A stretch of DNA of 64,000 bases from Tretioscincus oriximinensis (lineage: Eukaryota > Chordata > Lepidosauria > Squamata > Gymnophthalmidae), in assembly GCA_022410635.1 (NCBI GenBank), contig JAJVDF010001219.1:62001-126000 (forward strand), in the 5' to 3' direction. Positions 11,499 to 24,983 of this stretch are shown here, one piece after another. Each line of letters begins with the position of its first letter. Position 1 is the stretch's first letter. The position numbers and the translations under genes are program-made. The notes beneath the pieces are model-generated. The model was not told where the DNA came from, searched no databases, and saw only the letters and a list, made by a program, of their open reading frames with translations.

Positions 11499-11852
11499 AG
11501 AAGAAGAAAGGAGAAAGGAGGAAGGAGGANGGAGGAAGAGAGGAGGAAGANNGNAGAAGGAAGAAGAACTACTTGGTTCTTATACCCCGCTTTTCTCACC
11601 TTTTCAAAGGGATTCAAAGCGGCTTACAAGGNTATTTTGCCCAAAGGCTCCCCACCAGGCTGTGGTGATTCCCATGTATCTACTTGCAGTCAGTTGCAAT
11701 TTCTTGCAATTCTTGCTTTCNAATAGCTGGGTTGGCTAGAGCTACAGGCTAGTGGAAGGTGCTCACCCCTCCCCACGTCCCACACAGGGCTTCGAAACCC
11801 GATCTCCCAGGCGAGAGATGAATTCCTAAGCGACTGAGCCATTCGCGCCTGC
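11499..11852 (-). repeat. tRNA-derived SINE, family 1, with long purine-rich tail
   Basis: Reverse-oriented copy: (GAA/GGA)n at 11499-11565 is the expanded tail, and the tRNA-like head ends near 11852. Several Ns interrupt the tail. Confidence 0.75.
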
Positions 11853-12131
11853 ACACAAAGCAAAAAGATTCTGAATTGACTGCCTCTTTCTTATTCTGCT
11901 GTNTCATTGGTATTCAGTGTAAAGGAATGCATCCTAGCTGTGAGACTGGAGTCCATGTTGACTTTCATTTTAAATTAAATTCAAACATTAGAATCTTAAT
12001 TTGAAGCACACTGCTAAGTTGTTCGAAGAAAACAAAACAAAATTAAGACCTCAAACTATCTGAATACAATCTTGGATATGGACAAAGTTATACCCAGGTA
12101 CAAGTACACAGAAAAACATGAGGAGAACCCT

Positions 12132-12410
12132 ACATAAGAACATACGAAGAGCCATACTGGATAAGGCCACAGCCCATCAAGTCCAGCATTCTGTGTCATA
12201 CAGAGGCCCACCAGATGCACCTGGGCAGTCTGAACAGAGGAAAGCAAAATATGCGCCTGTTCATGACTCCCTGCAAATGGTATTTCAGGAGTCCTGCCTG
12301 TTGCTCCATCCCAGAGGCAACATCCAGTCATCCATCCTAATATCCATTTATACCCTTGGTGTCCATAAACCTGTCTAGTCCTGTCCTGGATTAGACCACA
12401 GCTCTCCTAA
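12132..12410 (-). mobile_element. CR1 LINE 3' fragment
   Basis: Begins ACATAAGAACATACGAAGAG and continues with the CR1 3' region (CAGCATTCTGTGTCATACAG, CCTGTCTAGTCCTGTC). Confidence 0.75.
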
Positions 12411-12711
12411 TCTAACATTCTTTCCACATAGTGGCTCACCAAATTCTTCTGGCCATCTCATATAGAAGACAAAAGCAAAATCTTTATTTACTCTCAACTC
12501 CCTGAAAATGGCATTTAGAAGCAACCCATTCCTACCTGTTTTTCCAATCTGGGCATCAGTTCCTAAAGGATGATGGATAGGTCAGTTCAAACACTTGGTT
12601 AGACTTAGACTAATGGAAGGAGAGTGACAGTGAATCAGGGTCAGAATAGTAGGCTTTACATGCATTCCCCATAAGGTTGAATACCATTAAGCACATACAT
12701 TTGCTTATTGT

Positions 12712-12900
12712 GGCTAATAAAGTGTAGGAAGGCAATGAAGAAAAAAGAAGAAGAAAAAGGAAGAGGAGGAGAACTTGCAAAGAGACATCTTATGAAATAG
12801 GTGGGGCTGAAAGAGCTCCGAAGAACTGAGACCTGATGGAGGAGTGCAGAATCAAACCCAGAGGCTTCCAGATAAGAGTTTGACACTAACTATAAGCCCA
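12712..12900 (-). repeat. tRNA-derived SINE, family 2
   Basis: Reverse complement shows GTGTCAAACTCTTATCTGGA, a B-box-like GGGTTTGATTCTG, then CAGCCCCACCTA and a CTTCTTCTT tail. Same family as 15903 and 42382. Confidence 0.6.
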
Positions 12901-13112
12901 AGAGAGTCTAACAATAAGACCAGGCTGACTGAGAAAGATGTGGGAAAAAACCCTATGTTGGTTCATTGTGGATTGCATTATTTCAACTGTGGATTTCTTA
13001 TATATACTAAAAAATTATATGACTCTGTATTGGGCTAGCAAGATTTATGAACCAGCAGCTAAATCAGTTTCAAACTTGATCAACTCCACGTGGATATTAT
13101 AATGACTTACTA

Positions 13113-13458
13113 ACAGGGTGCCATACATCCTGGAAAACTGGGAATGTCTCGGACTTGGGGACAACAATATTGTCCTGTATGGGTTTAGCAAACTTAAATA
13201 AAAATCCCAGATTTTTAAATACCACCGATGAAAAGGAGAAATTACAGGATGCCGGGGANTTCTGAGGGCAGCAGGAGCAGGTCAGCTGCACTCCAAAAGC
13301 TTCTTGGGTGCCGTAGCTGTTCCTCTTGCAGGAGGCAGCGTTTCATGGCTGCTATAAGGCAGAGCACACCTGGCCTTCTTTGCTGAGTGCAGAGGAAAGG
13401 CGCGCGCATGCATGTGTGTCTATGTTCCGGTTTTGGACACTTTAATTATGGCAACCCT
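13113..13458. mobile_element. hAT-type non-autonomous element with 8-bp duplication
   Basis: Begins ACAGGGTGCCATACATCC and ends TTATGGCAACCCT, flanked by identical 8-bp ACTTACTA at 13105-13112 and 13459-13466. End motifs match the elements at 2543 and 34833, but the interior is diverged. Confidence 0.75.
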
Positions 13459-13466
13459 ACTTACTA

Positions 13467-15902
13467 CTTAGGGCTAACATTGGAAAATAACAATGGACTG
13501 AATATTTAGGATTGATGTTAGAATTGAGCTATAATTAGTGGTGGCCAATGGAGATACAAAGCCATCCTTGATAGTGGATAAGCAAGAACTCTTAAGAAAA
13601 CATTTTTTGTATGTCTTTGTATGTGTTGCATAATTATTGGATGATTGTATACAGTACATCTTGTATATACCTGTAAGATATCATACATTTTTTTTTACTG
13701 TTTTATTTCTTAGGATTAAAAGAAGCAACACCCTGAAATATACACCCACATTCAGTAAGTATGGCTATTTGTCTCCCCTTTCTATTTTCGTAAATAGATC
13801 AAACAGTGAATAGCTAAGCTACCTATAATAAAGTTCTGCTGAATAGAGATAAATGGAATCCTTGGCTCTGATGGAGATCATATGAGCAGATATAGGAACA
13901 TAAAGGACATTATTTCTATGTGAAACAACCAGGATAACGAGACTTTCTCATTTGAGTGTTAATTAACTTCCCTGCTGGAAGAACCAAAATTCTTACTTTC
14001 TTTTCTCCTTTTGAGAAGGCAAACATCTTCTGTGAGGAGATGAGCTTTTTCTCTAATATAATGAAACAGTTTTGTTGATGTTATTCAGAAAAAAAGATTT
14101 TATTTTAATCTGATAGAGCACAATGTTCCTGGAATGCTCAGTGAGATAAGATATAAATTGAAACTTGAAAATATTTTCTATTATTTATCTTTCTGAAGCT
14201 TTGGCNGGTCTATTGTTATGAATAGGCTTATTTTTTAAATATATATTGAAAAATAAATTCACTATCTTTTCTGCTGATAGTTGCGATTTTTCCATTAAAG
14301 ACAACATGACTTTGAAAATTTGGAAATTCTGCAAGATGTATGGCCATCCCAACCCATCTTCTTTATTCCTGCTCTGTACATGGCACTCCTTTCCAAATTC
14401 TAAACCAAATGTGAGTATTCTGTGTTAGAGAATGCCACACATTCTGCTGCTGGGGATTAATGCAGAGTTACCACAAAATAACCAAAATCTCTGCTTTTAT
14501 ATGGTAATCCTAAATCAATGGCTAACTTCAGATGCTTCCAGGTCACTTCAAGTTCATGTAGCCAAGTAAGTCTCTCGAATCTATGAGTCAATCCATTGAT
14601 TGTTAAACTCTACTGCACCCATCTCCTGCAAGTTTTAATATATATGTTTGTCTTATGTATTTCTAACAGCTTGGTCTCGGGTTGAATTGTTTTCTCTGCT
14701 GACCAGATTTCCTTGAGTGGTATGTCTTTACAATTCTTTTTATTTTTTTGTTTTAATCTTGTCAAACACAAATCTTTAATTTCTAATCTTTGAAAACTAA
14801 TCTTGGCAAGTTTGGAATGCATACCACAGCTGTGCCCCGTGGAGAATGCTCCTGGTCGAAAGTGTCTTGATCAAGGAATGTGGTGAGCAGCATGGAGTAT
14901 GCTTGGGGTTGTCTCTTCTCACCTAGCTTTAGAAATGGAGTAAGGAAGCTAGAGAACCTCCAACTTAGCTTCTAGTATAGGTTTGTTTGCTTGACTCATC
15001 TCTTGTAATTTCTTAGGGTGATTAGACTACTTAGCATCCTAGTGCAATATTATGAAGCTAAAGGTTCAAAATGCAGAGAGTAAAACACTAAGTAAGCTAG
15101 TCCCAAAGAGTTAATTGTCTTATATGCCAAATGCACAGGCCTTGTTTGCACAGTTCATTTTAGGGAGCTCACTGTTTCATATTGTCTGCATGAGAATAGT
15201 ACTAATTCACATCAAATGCATAATAACAACTCTCTTAAATGGTCTACCAGTTAAGCCACATTAATCTGTCCTACGTGTGTTCTAATCCCACTAAAAATGC
15301 CTTGGCAGTGGCATGTTTGCATGTCTGTGAAATGAAGAGAAATTACATGGAGCAGTTTAAATCTGGAGTCCTTTGGGAGTGCCCTTGGATACTCCCTTGG
15401 ATACAGCTTTGGAGCTGAACTTCCAGGATGTCTTTGTAGGTCCTTTTGAAGCTGCCCTTGAAGAATGTGCTGAAGGGAACTGGATATAATGCGTGATTAA
15501 CTGCTTTATTAGTGTTCACATGGTAGTGAACATTGTTCCACTTCTAATGTGGTTCAAGCTATTTAATACAAATTTGTATGGCTGCAACTAATGCATATCA
15601 AGCTAGTCCACATTAACTAAAATAGTTTAAGGTAAGGGCCAAAAAAGCCTCAAAAGCCATTAGCTTAGTCTGAAGGGCAGCATATAAAGTGGTATGCCAA
15701 CAACATCCCAAATGATCCAATGTAGTGATAATAAAGATCACAGCCTTTCAGTTTGGAGGGTTTCCTAGAGAAAGGCAACTTGATTACAATATTATGAGAT
15801 CCGTGCCTTGGTACACTGGTTGAGTATCCCACCATTGCACAATGATATCACAAAATTATAACAAATGAATGCCCACATTTATAAGCATATGCAAGCATCC
15901 AG
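13467..15902. other. 2.4 kb with no gene or repeat recognised
   Basis: Longest stretch of the left half without a recognised repeat. AT-rich, with only short accidental open frames. A conserved noncoding element cannot be judged from sequence alone. Confidence 0.5.
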
Positions 15903-16118
15903 CCTTGAAGAAGAGTTGGCTTTTATACCTCTTTTCTAAATGTGAAGGAAATTAATATTACTTACATAACCTTCTGTCCTTCTATTCACAGCAGACACCT
16001 TGTGAAGTAGATGGGACTGAGAGAGTTCTGAGGAACTGTAATGAGCCCAAGATCATCCAGCTGGCTTCATGGAGAAGTGTGGAATAAAAGCAAGATTCTT
16101 CTGAATAAGAGTTTGCTC
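15903..16118 (-). repeat. tRNA-derived SINE, family 2
   Basis: Reverse copy with a GAAGAAGAGTTGG tail side at the left and a head near AGAATAAGAGTTTGCTCC. Its internal sequence TGAAGTAGATGGGACTGAGA matches family 2 copies. Confidence 0.5.
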
Positions 16119-16189
16119 CTCCCCCCCCAAAGTGATAATGGTGCTTATTTCAGAAAATGGAGTCAAACCTTCTGTTTGAGAGCCATATA

Positions 16190-16592
16190 TAAGAGGAAGA
16201 AGGAGAAGGAGAAGGAGAAGAAGAAGGGGGAGGAGAAGGAGAAGGAGAAGAAGGAGAAGGAGAAGAAGAACAACAACAACAACAACAACAAGAAGAAGAA
16301 CTTGGTTCTTATACCCCGCTTTTCTCACCTTTTAAAGGGACTCAAAGCAGCTTACAAGGATATATTTTGCCTGAAGGCTTCCATTCTATCTTCCCCACCA
16401 GGCTATAGTGGTTCCCATGTATCTACTTGCAGTCAGCTGCAATTTCTTGCAATTCTTGCTTTCGAATAGCTGGGTTGGTTAGAGCTACAGGCTAGTGGAA
16501 GGTGCTCACCCCTCCCCACGTCCCACACAGGGCTTCGAAACCCGATCTCCCAGGCGAGAGACGAATTCCTAAGCGACTGAGCTATCCGTGCT
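16190..16592 (-). repeat. tRNA-derived SINE, family 1, with expanded (GAA/GGA/CAA) tail
   Basis: Complete body; the microsatellite tail spans 16190-16300 and includes an (AAC)n segment. Confidence 0.8.
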
Positions 16593-17201
16593 ATCCAAAG
16601 CAATGAAGGACAGATATTGTACTTAGGTTTGTGAAGATCTTGTTACTGCTCCAGCAATGGAAAAACCAAATATTTTGAGTCCTGTCAGATGATAATTAAA
16701 AACTGTGTAGTAGTTTATAGCAGTATGGAAAATATATTTTAAGTATACACAAAAATCGAAAAGACAGAAGCATCATTTCCTCTGTTATGCAAAATCTGTT
16801 ACATAATTGAAACACAATATAAATTCTTCTGCCTAACCTTCCTATTTCTTTTTTCAGAGCATTGAGGCAGGAAAAGAAAAAAAANCCCAGGATGATATTC
16901 TGCTCAAAATAGTGATTTAAACAAAAGTTTACAGCTTGACCTACATCCATACCTTGCCTGACATTCATATTATAATCATAGTTGTATCTGTCTATCAGGC
17001 TATCTATCTAGCTATCTTTTCTTTTTTTCTTTTGGTTATTTTTTTAAGTTGCTAACTTTAATTTTGGGGGCACAAACGTTTTGGACTGGAAATACAAAAC
17101 CTTCTATATCTTGTTGTCACTAAATTATTAGATATTCATATTCTCGGTGCCATTTGTGAAGCTGATAACAATCAACCTTTCCCCCTAATGTTTAACTAGA
17201 C

Positions 17202-17396
17202 TGACCAGATGACCCCTTTTGGAGGGGGTTGAAAACCCGTTTTTGGGGTGCCTCCCAGTTTTTTCTGAGGAAAATCTTTTTGAAAAAAAGATTTTTTTTC
17301 TTTTTTTTCCAATTTTTTTTCCTTAGAAAAAACCGGGAAGCACCCCCAAAATGGGTTTTCAAACGCCNCCCACCAAAGGGGACATCTGGTCAGCCT
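17202..17396. mobile_element. palindromic TA-flanked MITE (copy 2)
   Basis: TAGACTGACCAGATGACCCC ... CATCTGGTCAGCCTA, folding on itself like the copy at 8217. Poly-T/poly-A hairpin interior. Confidence 0.75.
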
Positions 17397-18963
17397 ATGT
17401 TTGACTGACCTTCACTTTCATTTCATTGCAACCGCCTTGTTTTGGCATTTCCTATGTTTTTCTGCTGAGCCCACAGCTATTATTTACAAGACCATAGACC
17501 CCACCACGACACACACATACACACACATCTTTATTTCATTTTAGAACTTTATATGCATGTTAAACTATTGCAGTTCATACAGAATACAGTCCAGTTCATC
17601 CATTTAACATATAGCTCCTTCTAACCCTCCCTCCCCTCTCCCTCCCAGTGACTGNCTATTATTTACATCAACTTTTGTCTTAACATAGTGATATTTTTAA
17701 TGGTTCTTTTAATACCAAGTTCTTATCCATTGCTAATAAGTTTTCAAAAATTCCTTCATATTGGTGACCTTCTCTGTCCTATTCTGTTTCCTAATACCAG
17801 TACTTTGTTTCTTTTTCCCTTACCATATCAAACTCATTCTGACTTGACTGCAAAGTGTTGTTTGGCCTCTCATCAGCAATTTGTTCTNGTCTAACCTTCT
17901 AGAACTGGAATATTACTAGTTCGTCCAGCAGACTGTGCTGGTAATAACTGCAATAATTCCACTTCTGGGAAGACTTCAGACATGATCTGTGAGAACAGAA
18001 ATTAAGTTAATAAACACGCAAATCAATTTGGATTCACTTATAAGCTGGATTGACTGCTGTTGAAGGTCAAGCCAAATGCCCCAGAACCTGGTTGGTACAT
18101 CCATACTTCTAGGGGCCTCAAGACATATTTCAAAGTTCCAGGAGTTATGTTTTAATTTGGTGGTTTTATTTGAGGCACTCCATTAGTTTGGCAATGTCAC
18201 TTTGATCTGACTCATTTCAGATTAGATGAAAGAAAGACTTATCAGCAAATAAAGCCAATGAAGTGGAAAGCCAATATATGGAAAGATTCCCCCAGAACCC
18301 TGAATCATATCCTGGGATCTATGGGGGCCTCTTATGTATAATGTTAGGAAGAAGGTTGGTAGGTACTAGGCAATGGCTTCTATATTTATCCCGTAACTCA
18401 TTTAGTTCACACATTCTACTGTGGCTTTGCTCAGATTGCTACGTTGCTATTAACAGACAGTAAAAATGAACTTTGAGAATGAATAAGCCTTGAGTCATAA
18501 AATGATCAAACAGTACAAATTAATAAAACTCATATCAAAACCATCTGTCAATCTCAATTTTCCATCTGTTAAAAATGGGAAGAAAATTACCGTAGCAGGC
18601 TATCGTTGTAGAGTAGGGAAGATACAAGACACAAATAAATCTCACTTTTTAATAGTAGAAACAGCTACTGGTCCTACCCAAAATCGTAAGATGAGTCGTC
18701 ATTGGCCATGCCAACATCGGGGGGGGAGGGGCCACGGGGCAGTTGCCATGGTGCAACATTTTCAAAAATGGAAAGTAAATAAAAAGAACACAAACCCCCT
18801 CAACACACCCACACTATTGGACCCTTTGCCCCCGATTCTGCAAAGCAAAAAATACAAATATGAACTCACACCAGATTGCCAGACTGTAGATCTCAGCAGA
18901 TGAGGCCAGGACAGGGAATCTTAGCTGGTGGAGGGAAGGATGAGGAAAGAGATGGAGGGGTAG
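17397..18963. other. no gene recognised; possible old LINE 3' sequence
   Basis: A C/T-rich stretch near 17620-17650 followed by TTATTTACATCAACTT resembles the one near 39120 and may be an antisense LINE 3' end. The rest is unassigned. Confidence 0.35.
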
Positions 18964-19505
18964 TGTCATGATCCATCCTCTTATGCCAAGGGATACCCAG
19001 GGGAGGATTCAGAGGAAGAAATACAGATCACTAAACATTGGCTTGTAAAATCTGAACCTGTAGTCCCTGCAGGATTAGGACCAAGTGATCCAGTGATAAA
19101 TATAGCTGGAGATTCACAGTCAGGCTCCATCCCTGGGGTTACCCAGCCTCCTGGTATTGGTTCAAGGGAAGACCTGCCACCTGCATCTCGACCTTCAATT
19201 TCAGAGCCCCAAGAACAGTGGAAGAGGAAGGTATGCTGTAGTCTTGCTGCTATGGGGTGAACTGGGTTGTAGGATGAATCCTTGCAGGAGCAGGACTAAG
19301 CTATCTCACCTGCACAGGATGATTGTGTCGGTAGGTGGAGGTTTGCTATATAAGAGCAACAGCTGCTGAACTATCTTAAGATAACAACATAGTATTCAAG
19401 TTTAGAAACTACTGGCACTGTTTGTGTTTGGCCTTCTGTACTGCTGATTTTGTTTTAGTAAATTATTGGTTTTCCAGAAGTCTGTATTCAGCTTTGACAN
19501 TAGCA
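18964..19505. repeat. LTR-like or interspersed repeat candidate
   Basis: Starts TGTCATGATCC, contains a TATA-like CTATATAAG at 19346-19354 and a T-rich GTTTTAGTAAATTATTGG end. It resembles squamate LTR-type repeats, but no pair, target duplication or coding part is visible, so the call is weak. Confidence 0.3.
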
Positions 19506-19559
19506 ATTTTGTGCCACCTAGTGGCATTAAACCAGAATCTCCTACGCTAGTCACAGGTT

Positions 19560-20345
19560 AGAACATAAGAAGAGCTATACAGGATCAGGTCAGAGCCCAT
19601 CTAGTTTAGCATTCTGTCTCGAGGACCACCAGATGCACCTGGGCAGCCTGAACAGAGGAAAGCAAAATATGCACCTGTTCATGACTCCCTGCAAATGGTA
19701 TTTCAGGAGTCCTGACTGTTGCTCTGTCCCAGAGGCAACATCCAGACATCCATCCTAGTATCCATTTATACCTTTGGTGTCCATGAACCTGTCTAGTCCT
19801 GTCTTGAAGCTATCCAAGCTGTTAGCTATCACCACCGCTTCAGGAAGTAAATTCCACAGACCGATGACTCTCTGGTGAAACAATATTTTCCTTTGTCTGT
19901 TCTCGTTTTTCTGCCCATCAGTTTCAAGGAGTGCCCTTTGGTCTTAGTGTTGTGTGATAGAGAAAACACTTTTTCTCTGTTCACCCTGTCCCTCCCATGC
20001 ATGATTTTGTACACTTCAATCAGATCACCTCTCAAATGTCGCCTTTCGAGGCTGAAGAGGCCCAGACGTTGCAGCTTTACTTCATAAGGGAGGTGTTCCA
20101 GACCCTTGATCATTCTTGTTGCNCTTGTTGCATCTTCTCTAGTTCCTCAATATCCCTCTTGGGATGTGGTGACCAGAATTGAGCACAGTATTCCAAATTT
20201 GGCCTCACCACAGATTTATAAAGAGGCAAAACAACATTTGCTGACTTGTTTTTGGTTCCTTTCCCAATTATCCTCAACATGGAATTTGCCTTTTTTGNTG
20301 CTGCTGCTGCTGCACACTGGGTTGCACTTGTGTATTCATTTTTGC
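19560..20345 (-). mobile_element. CR1 LINE, longest 3' fragment in the window
   Basis: Reverse complement encodes GLEHLPYEVKLQRLGLFSLE, RRHLRGDLIEVYKIMHGRDR and similar CR1 C-terminal sequence, then the 3' untranslated region ending in CTTATGTTC. Inactive: 5'-truncated, with an altered C-terminus. Confidence 0.85.
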
Positions 20346-22439
20346 ATACAGCAATCCATGCAGGACTGAAGAAAAAAAAGTAATTAATTGCAAAAATTCA
20401 TCAAACATTAACCCTACAGAAGGATCTTAATCACTGTCAACTTCTTCAAATTTTGTTCCTGTTAGGCACATTATATTAAAATTAACTGCACATAACTGGA
20501 TAGTTTAAAAAAGAGAGAAGATTGTCAGGACTAGAGATGGACTGTGATCTGATCCAGCAGGGCTTCTTTGGTTTTAAACTTCCATATGGGGCCTGTTTGC
20601 CCATCCTGAGATTACACCAGTATTAAATCCTCAGCTATACAGCCAAATGTGCCAAATGTGTATGTGCGGCCCTACTTTTTGATGATCATGCATGTGTGCC
20701 ACCCAGGTAAAGATGGTGGCATACAATATACTTTGTTACATTGAGAAAAAAAGGATACCTCAACAACTGAATGCATTCCCTGACATTTTTTGTCACAGTT
20801 CTTATGCTAGGAAATGAACAACTATGAAGAGCAATCTAACCATCCTAGTGTAACAAAAGCAAGAAGAAAATAGCATGTGGTTGCACGTAGAAAACCTTTC
20901 CCCACATTTCAGGGGATTATTTTGTGAAGTAATCTAGTAACTCTTTAAAATACACTATTTCTTCACTGTTTATCCAACTGATTCGTTTATGTTTGTAACT
21001 GTTGCTCTTCCAATCATCAGGGATTTACTATGAGACTATTTGTTGAAGAGTAAGCTAGAAATCCAACAAATAATAAGAAGAACTGGGTTCTTATACCCCA
21101 CTTTTCTCACCTTTCAAAGGGACTCAAAACGGCTTACAAGGGTATTTTTGCCCGACGGCTCACATTCTATCTTCACCACCAGGCTGTGGTGGTTCCCATG
21201 TATCTACTTGCATTCAGTTGCAATTTCTTGCAATTTATGCTTTCGAATAGCTGGGTTGGCTTGAGCTACAGGCTAGTGGAAGGTGCTCACCCCTCCCCAC
21301 GTCCCACACAGGGCTAAGGAAATAAGGTCCAGCAGTCTGAGCCAGGATAGTTTCGTCTTGTTTTCCTGTTCATTGGATTTCTAGGAGGAAGAATTTAAGA
21401 ATATCATGGTTAGGAAATGTCTCAGTTGCTCAGAACTTGAGATACTATGGTAACTTGGCAGGCTCAGTTTTTGTACTATCTTTTTTTATTATTCTGTTGG
21501 TACAAATAATGATTCCAAGAGCCCATTTTCTGTCAGCTTCTTTATGATTCATTTTCTGTGAGGGGAAAGATTGTAGGATGGCTGCACAGACTGTTATGCC
21601 TCGTAGAGATTTGCTTCTATGAAAAATACGAAAGGCATCATACTGAACACAGGTAATACTGATTGCCAATTATGTTGCTGTCCACAGTGCTGTGGTAAAT
21701 GGTCTTTACTAATGCCATTTCCTCATAACTCTGAAAAATGTATTTGCCCTTGGCCTTACCATGCCACTACAATGAGCATGCCAGGACCATCTGAATGACT
21801 AAAAAGGAATGACCATGAAACTTTCACTGGGAATAGTCATTGCAGGAGGTAGATTTCTATTGGCAGAACTATAGATCACCCACTTAGAAGTTGGACCACC
21901 CAAGAATAGGAGGCTGTTTCAAGGAAAAACAACATATCACATTAGATGAAGGAAAGTCTTGGATGGGTTCAAGCTCTGTAGAAACAAGAATCATTTTGTG
22001 CATCTTTCTCCTTCTCCTGTTCCTTTTTGTTTTAAGATGGACATAATCATACCGTCAAAACGTGATGTGGTAGTAAATACCCTGGTATATGTGTGTATAT
22101 CACAGCTATAGGCTATATAACTGAGCATGGATCATCATTAAAATCAGAGGATGCTTTCATTTTGTATTTGTTGTGTAGGATAAAATGCACGCTTTTCATC
22201 CTTTCTTAAGACTGAGGAAACAGGAGAATTATATTTAGGACTTTTAGAACGTCAGCTGGNGACTGGTTTCAGTGATTGAGGAGAACAGAGCATCCTCTCC
22301 GCCAATTGCTCCACCAGTCCCCAACTATTGTCCCAGCCACACTCATTAATAGTAATCCACCAATATTCTGGAGTGGTGAGAGGAGTCCTGGAGGAAGAGT
22401 GGGCTTTGCAGACCAGGTCTCTAGGGTTGCAGACATGCT
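20346..22439. other. no gene recognised outside the SINE at 21073
   Basis: AT-rich unassigned DNA on both sides of the SINE; no exon-like segment with splice sites found. Confidence 0.5.
21073..21315 (-). repeat. tRNA-derived SINE, family 1, 5' truncated
   Basis: Tail and body present; lacks the tRNA-like head (stops at CCACACAGGGCT). Confidence 0.75.
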
Positions 22440-22660
22440 CAACCATTTCTGGATGTCTGGATGTTACCTCCGGGATGGAGCAACAGGCAGGACTCCTGGA
22501 ATACCATTGGCAGGGAGTCATGAATAGGTGCATATTTTGTTTCCTCTGTTCGGACTGCCCAGGTGCATCTGGTGGGCCTCTGTGTGACACAGAATGCTGG
22601 ACTAGATGGGCTGTGGCCTGATCCAGCATGGCTCTTCTTATGTTCTTATGTTCTCAAACC
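22440..22660 (+). mobile_element. CR1 LINE 3' fragment
   Basis: CCTCCGGGATGGAGCAACAG ... ATGCTGGACTAGATGGGCT ... CTTCTTATGTTCTTATG tail on the plus strand. Confidence 0.8.
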
Positions 22661-24597
22661 ATGATTAGATGAAGGGATGCCTTATATGCTGTGTTTGAAT
22701 CCCTCCTTACCCAATCATGTTGTGGGAATAGAGAGCTTAGTATGTTCAGACTAGAAGGTCTGCTTTGCAAAGTCTTTTTTTCCTGCTCCCTGGACCATTC
22801 CTATCAAGGTAAGTGCAAAAAAGGTCTTACATTCATAGAACTTCTGTAAAGCTTTTTCCTCACAAGATCACATTAATGCTGTTTTTTTATTTAAAGACAA
22901 CCCAAGACACCTGGCCTTTATTGTTGCATTGTGCTTATTAATCATGACACACACATGCTTCTATTTGGTGTTTTAATTTTTGGCTCTTGCAGCCTAGTAT
23001 TTCTGTTAGCTGATGTCTTATAAAGAGATGTACAATAAATGATAAGCACAGAAGCTGGGCACAGTAAAGAGAGATGGTGCTAAGACTCGTACAATGCAGG
23101 TCAGCAATAGGAAGAGAAAGATTTGTACTATGTAAATATACACTTTGTGCAACTGCAGAAAATTACATTCCTCATAAATGAAAAAATACTTGAAATGACA
23201 GCACACATTGTAGTTCATTGCATTACTAACGAAATTGGGAATTTCATCCTTTCTGAGGTGGAAATTTTATTAAAAAGAAAAATGAAGGAATCATAAGAGT
23301 CTTCAATGAACTCCTGACTTTTACCACAGAAATTGGTATCTATGAGCTTGGGCTGCAATTTTGTGTCTGTAGTTTGGTAGAAGAAGAAGAAAAACTGGGT
23401 TCTTATACCCCACTTTTTCTCACCTTTCAAAGGGACTCAAAGCAGCTTACAAGGGTATTTTGCCCGAAGGCTCACATTCTATCTTCCCCGCCAGGCTGTG
23501 GTGGTTCCCATGTATCTACTTGCAGTCAGTTGCAATTTCTTGCAGTTCCTGCTTTCGAATAGCTGGTTTGGCTAGAGCTACAGGCTAGTGGAAGGTGCTC
23601 ACCCCTCCCCACGTCCCACACAGGGCTTCGAAACCCCATCTCCCAGGCGAGAGACGAATTCCTAAGCGACTGAGTTTAGGAATAAAAGCATTATTACTAG
23701 GACTGTGCAACAGAAAAAATACTACAAATAAGCACTAATTGTTTCAGAAAGGCAACATAGTGTTGGGTAGGGGTATTTTTCTCTTCAGTAAGTGAAAACT
23801 TGAAAACTGTATTTTGTGTTTATCCTGATGATATTTGTGCCATATTGAATTTTGTTTGAAGAATCGTGTTTGGCAATTAAGTGCCAAATATGCAAGAAGA
23901 AATCAGGAAGGTGTGTGTGTTGGGGGGACACTTATTCACAGTACTTATTTATATGGTACTTGTGGGTATGGAAGTTGTTTTGACTCTGTCCCTGGAAGCA
24001 AGGTCTGGAAGAACTTACTATTCTCATCAATTGGCAGATGGCAACATATTTTACAACATCTTTTCTTGGATCCTGAACATACCTTTGCTTTTAAATTTTC
24101 CCCAGTTCATCTCCAGGCCTAAGGAATTGGCATAGACTATTTTTTAGGACTAAATCCTGTTTTCAAAACTAAAGATGGACTGATGATTGTTTAAAGTAAA
24201 GGTGTGGCTACTGCGTCAGAACTATTACCATGCAAATTCTTCTTTTAAAATAATTTCAGCATCTTATTGCTCTATACAGTGAGCTACTACCTCAACAAAT
24301 GAGTGCATTCTATCCCAAGGAAAATCTTATCTGTAAATCCACACACATTTCCATGTGCCTTTAAGGGTACTAATCTGTGGAACATTTTGGTAACAATAAC
24401 CCAGCTATTTAAAGTGGTTGCATAGGATATGAGGGCTATAAAGTGCTGTGACAGAAATGTTTTTTGGAACTGTGATTTGCATGCCTGAGTGAGCATAATT
24501 TTGTCAAGACAAATTTCTAAGTAAAGGGCAGTTTTGATTGTATTTACTGCATACATTAAAAATGGCTTGAAAAAAGCTTAGGGGTAGCATCTACACT
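22661..24597. other. no gene recognised outside the SINE at 23379
   Basis: Unassigned sequence downstream of FHL5. An open frame at 23835-24122 has no recognisable domain. Confidence 0.5.
23379..23674 (-). repeat. tRNA-derived SINE, family 1
   Basis: Reverse copy; tail (GAA)n at 23379-23393; the head ends at CGACTGAG, so about 20 bp of the 5' end is missing. Confidence 0.8.
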
Positions 24598-24786
24598 AGA
24601 CTGACCAGATGAGCCCTCTTTTGGAGGGGTTGAAAACCCATTTTGGGGGCCTCCTGGTTTTTTCTGAGGAAAAAAAAATCGAAAAAAATCTTTTTTTCAA
24701 AAAAAATTCCTCAGAAAAAAATGGGAGGCACCCCAAAACCGGGTTGTAAACCACCCCCCCCCAAAAGGGGTCATTTGCCAGCCTAA
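24598..24786. mobile_element. palindromic TA-flanked MITE (copy 3), just 3' of FHL5
   Basis: TAGACTGACCAGATGAGCCC ... TTTGCCAGCCTA; palindromic. It lies about 200 bp downstream of the FHL5 stop and could overlap its 3' UTR. Confidence 0.75.
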
Positions 24787-24845
24787 TTTACACAGTAGTG
24801 TTTCTAATCCATATTAAAGTCCATAAAATACATAAGGTTAAAGCC

Positions 24846-24851
24846 TTTAAT
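24846..24851 (-). promoter_or_regulatory. FHL5: candidate FHL5 polyadenylation signal (ATTAAA)
   Basis: The variant hexamer ATTAAA on the minus strand lies about 135 bp after the stop codon. No canonical AATAAA was seen between the stop and the MITE at 24598-24786. It is a weak candidate; the true 3' end may be further downstream. Confidence 0.25.
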
Positions 24852-24983
24852 GTGGATAAGATGGGAATACTGTTGTTTGTATTTAAGCTGCATCTAAGCC
24901 ACATTTCATCATATGTGTGGATGCAGCCTTTCTTTTCTACTAATATGCATGGGTGGGATTGGATTGTTTCTGTCCCTTGTGTG

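Noticed and set aside
16041..16469. 142-residue open frame with Lys/Glu and Asn runs
   Set aside because: Produced by SINE bodies and their purine-rich microsatellite tail.
1..24983. GPR63 or NDUFAF4, the next genes in the human order
   Set aside because: No receptor-like single-exon frame or recognisable exon found on either strand; they must lie beyond the left edge if synteny holds.
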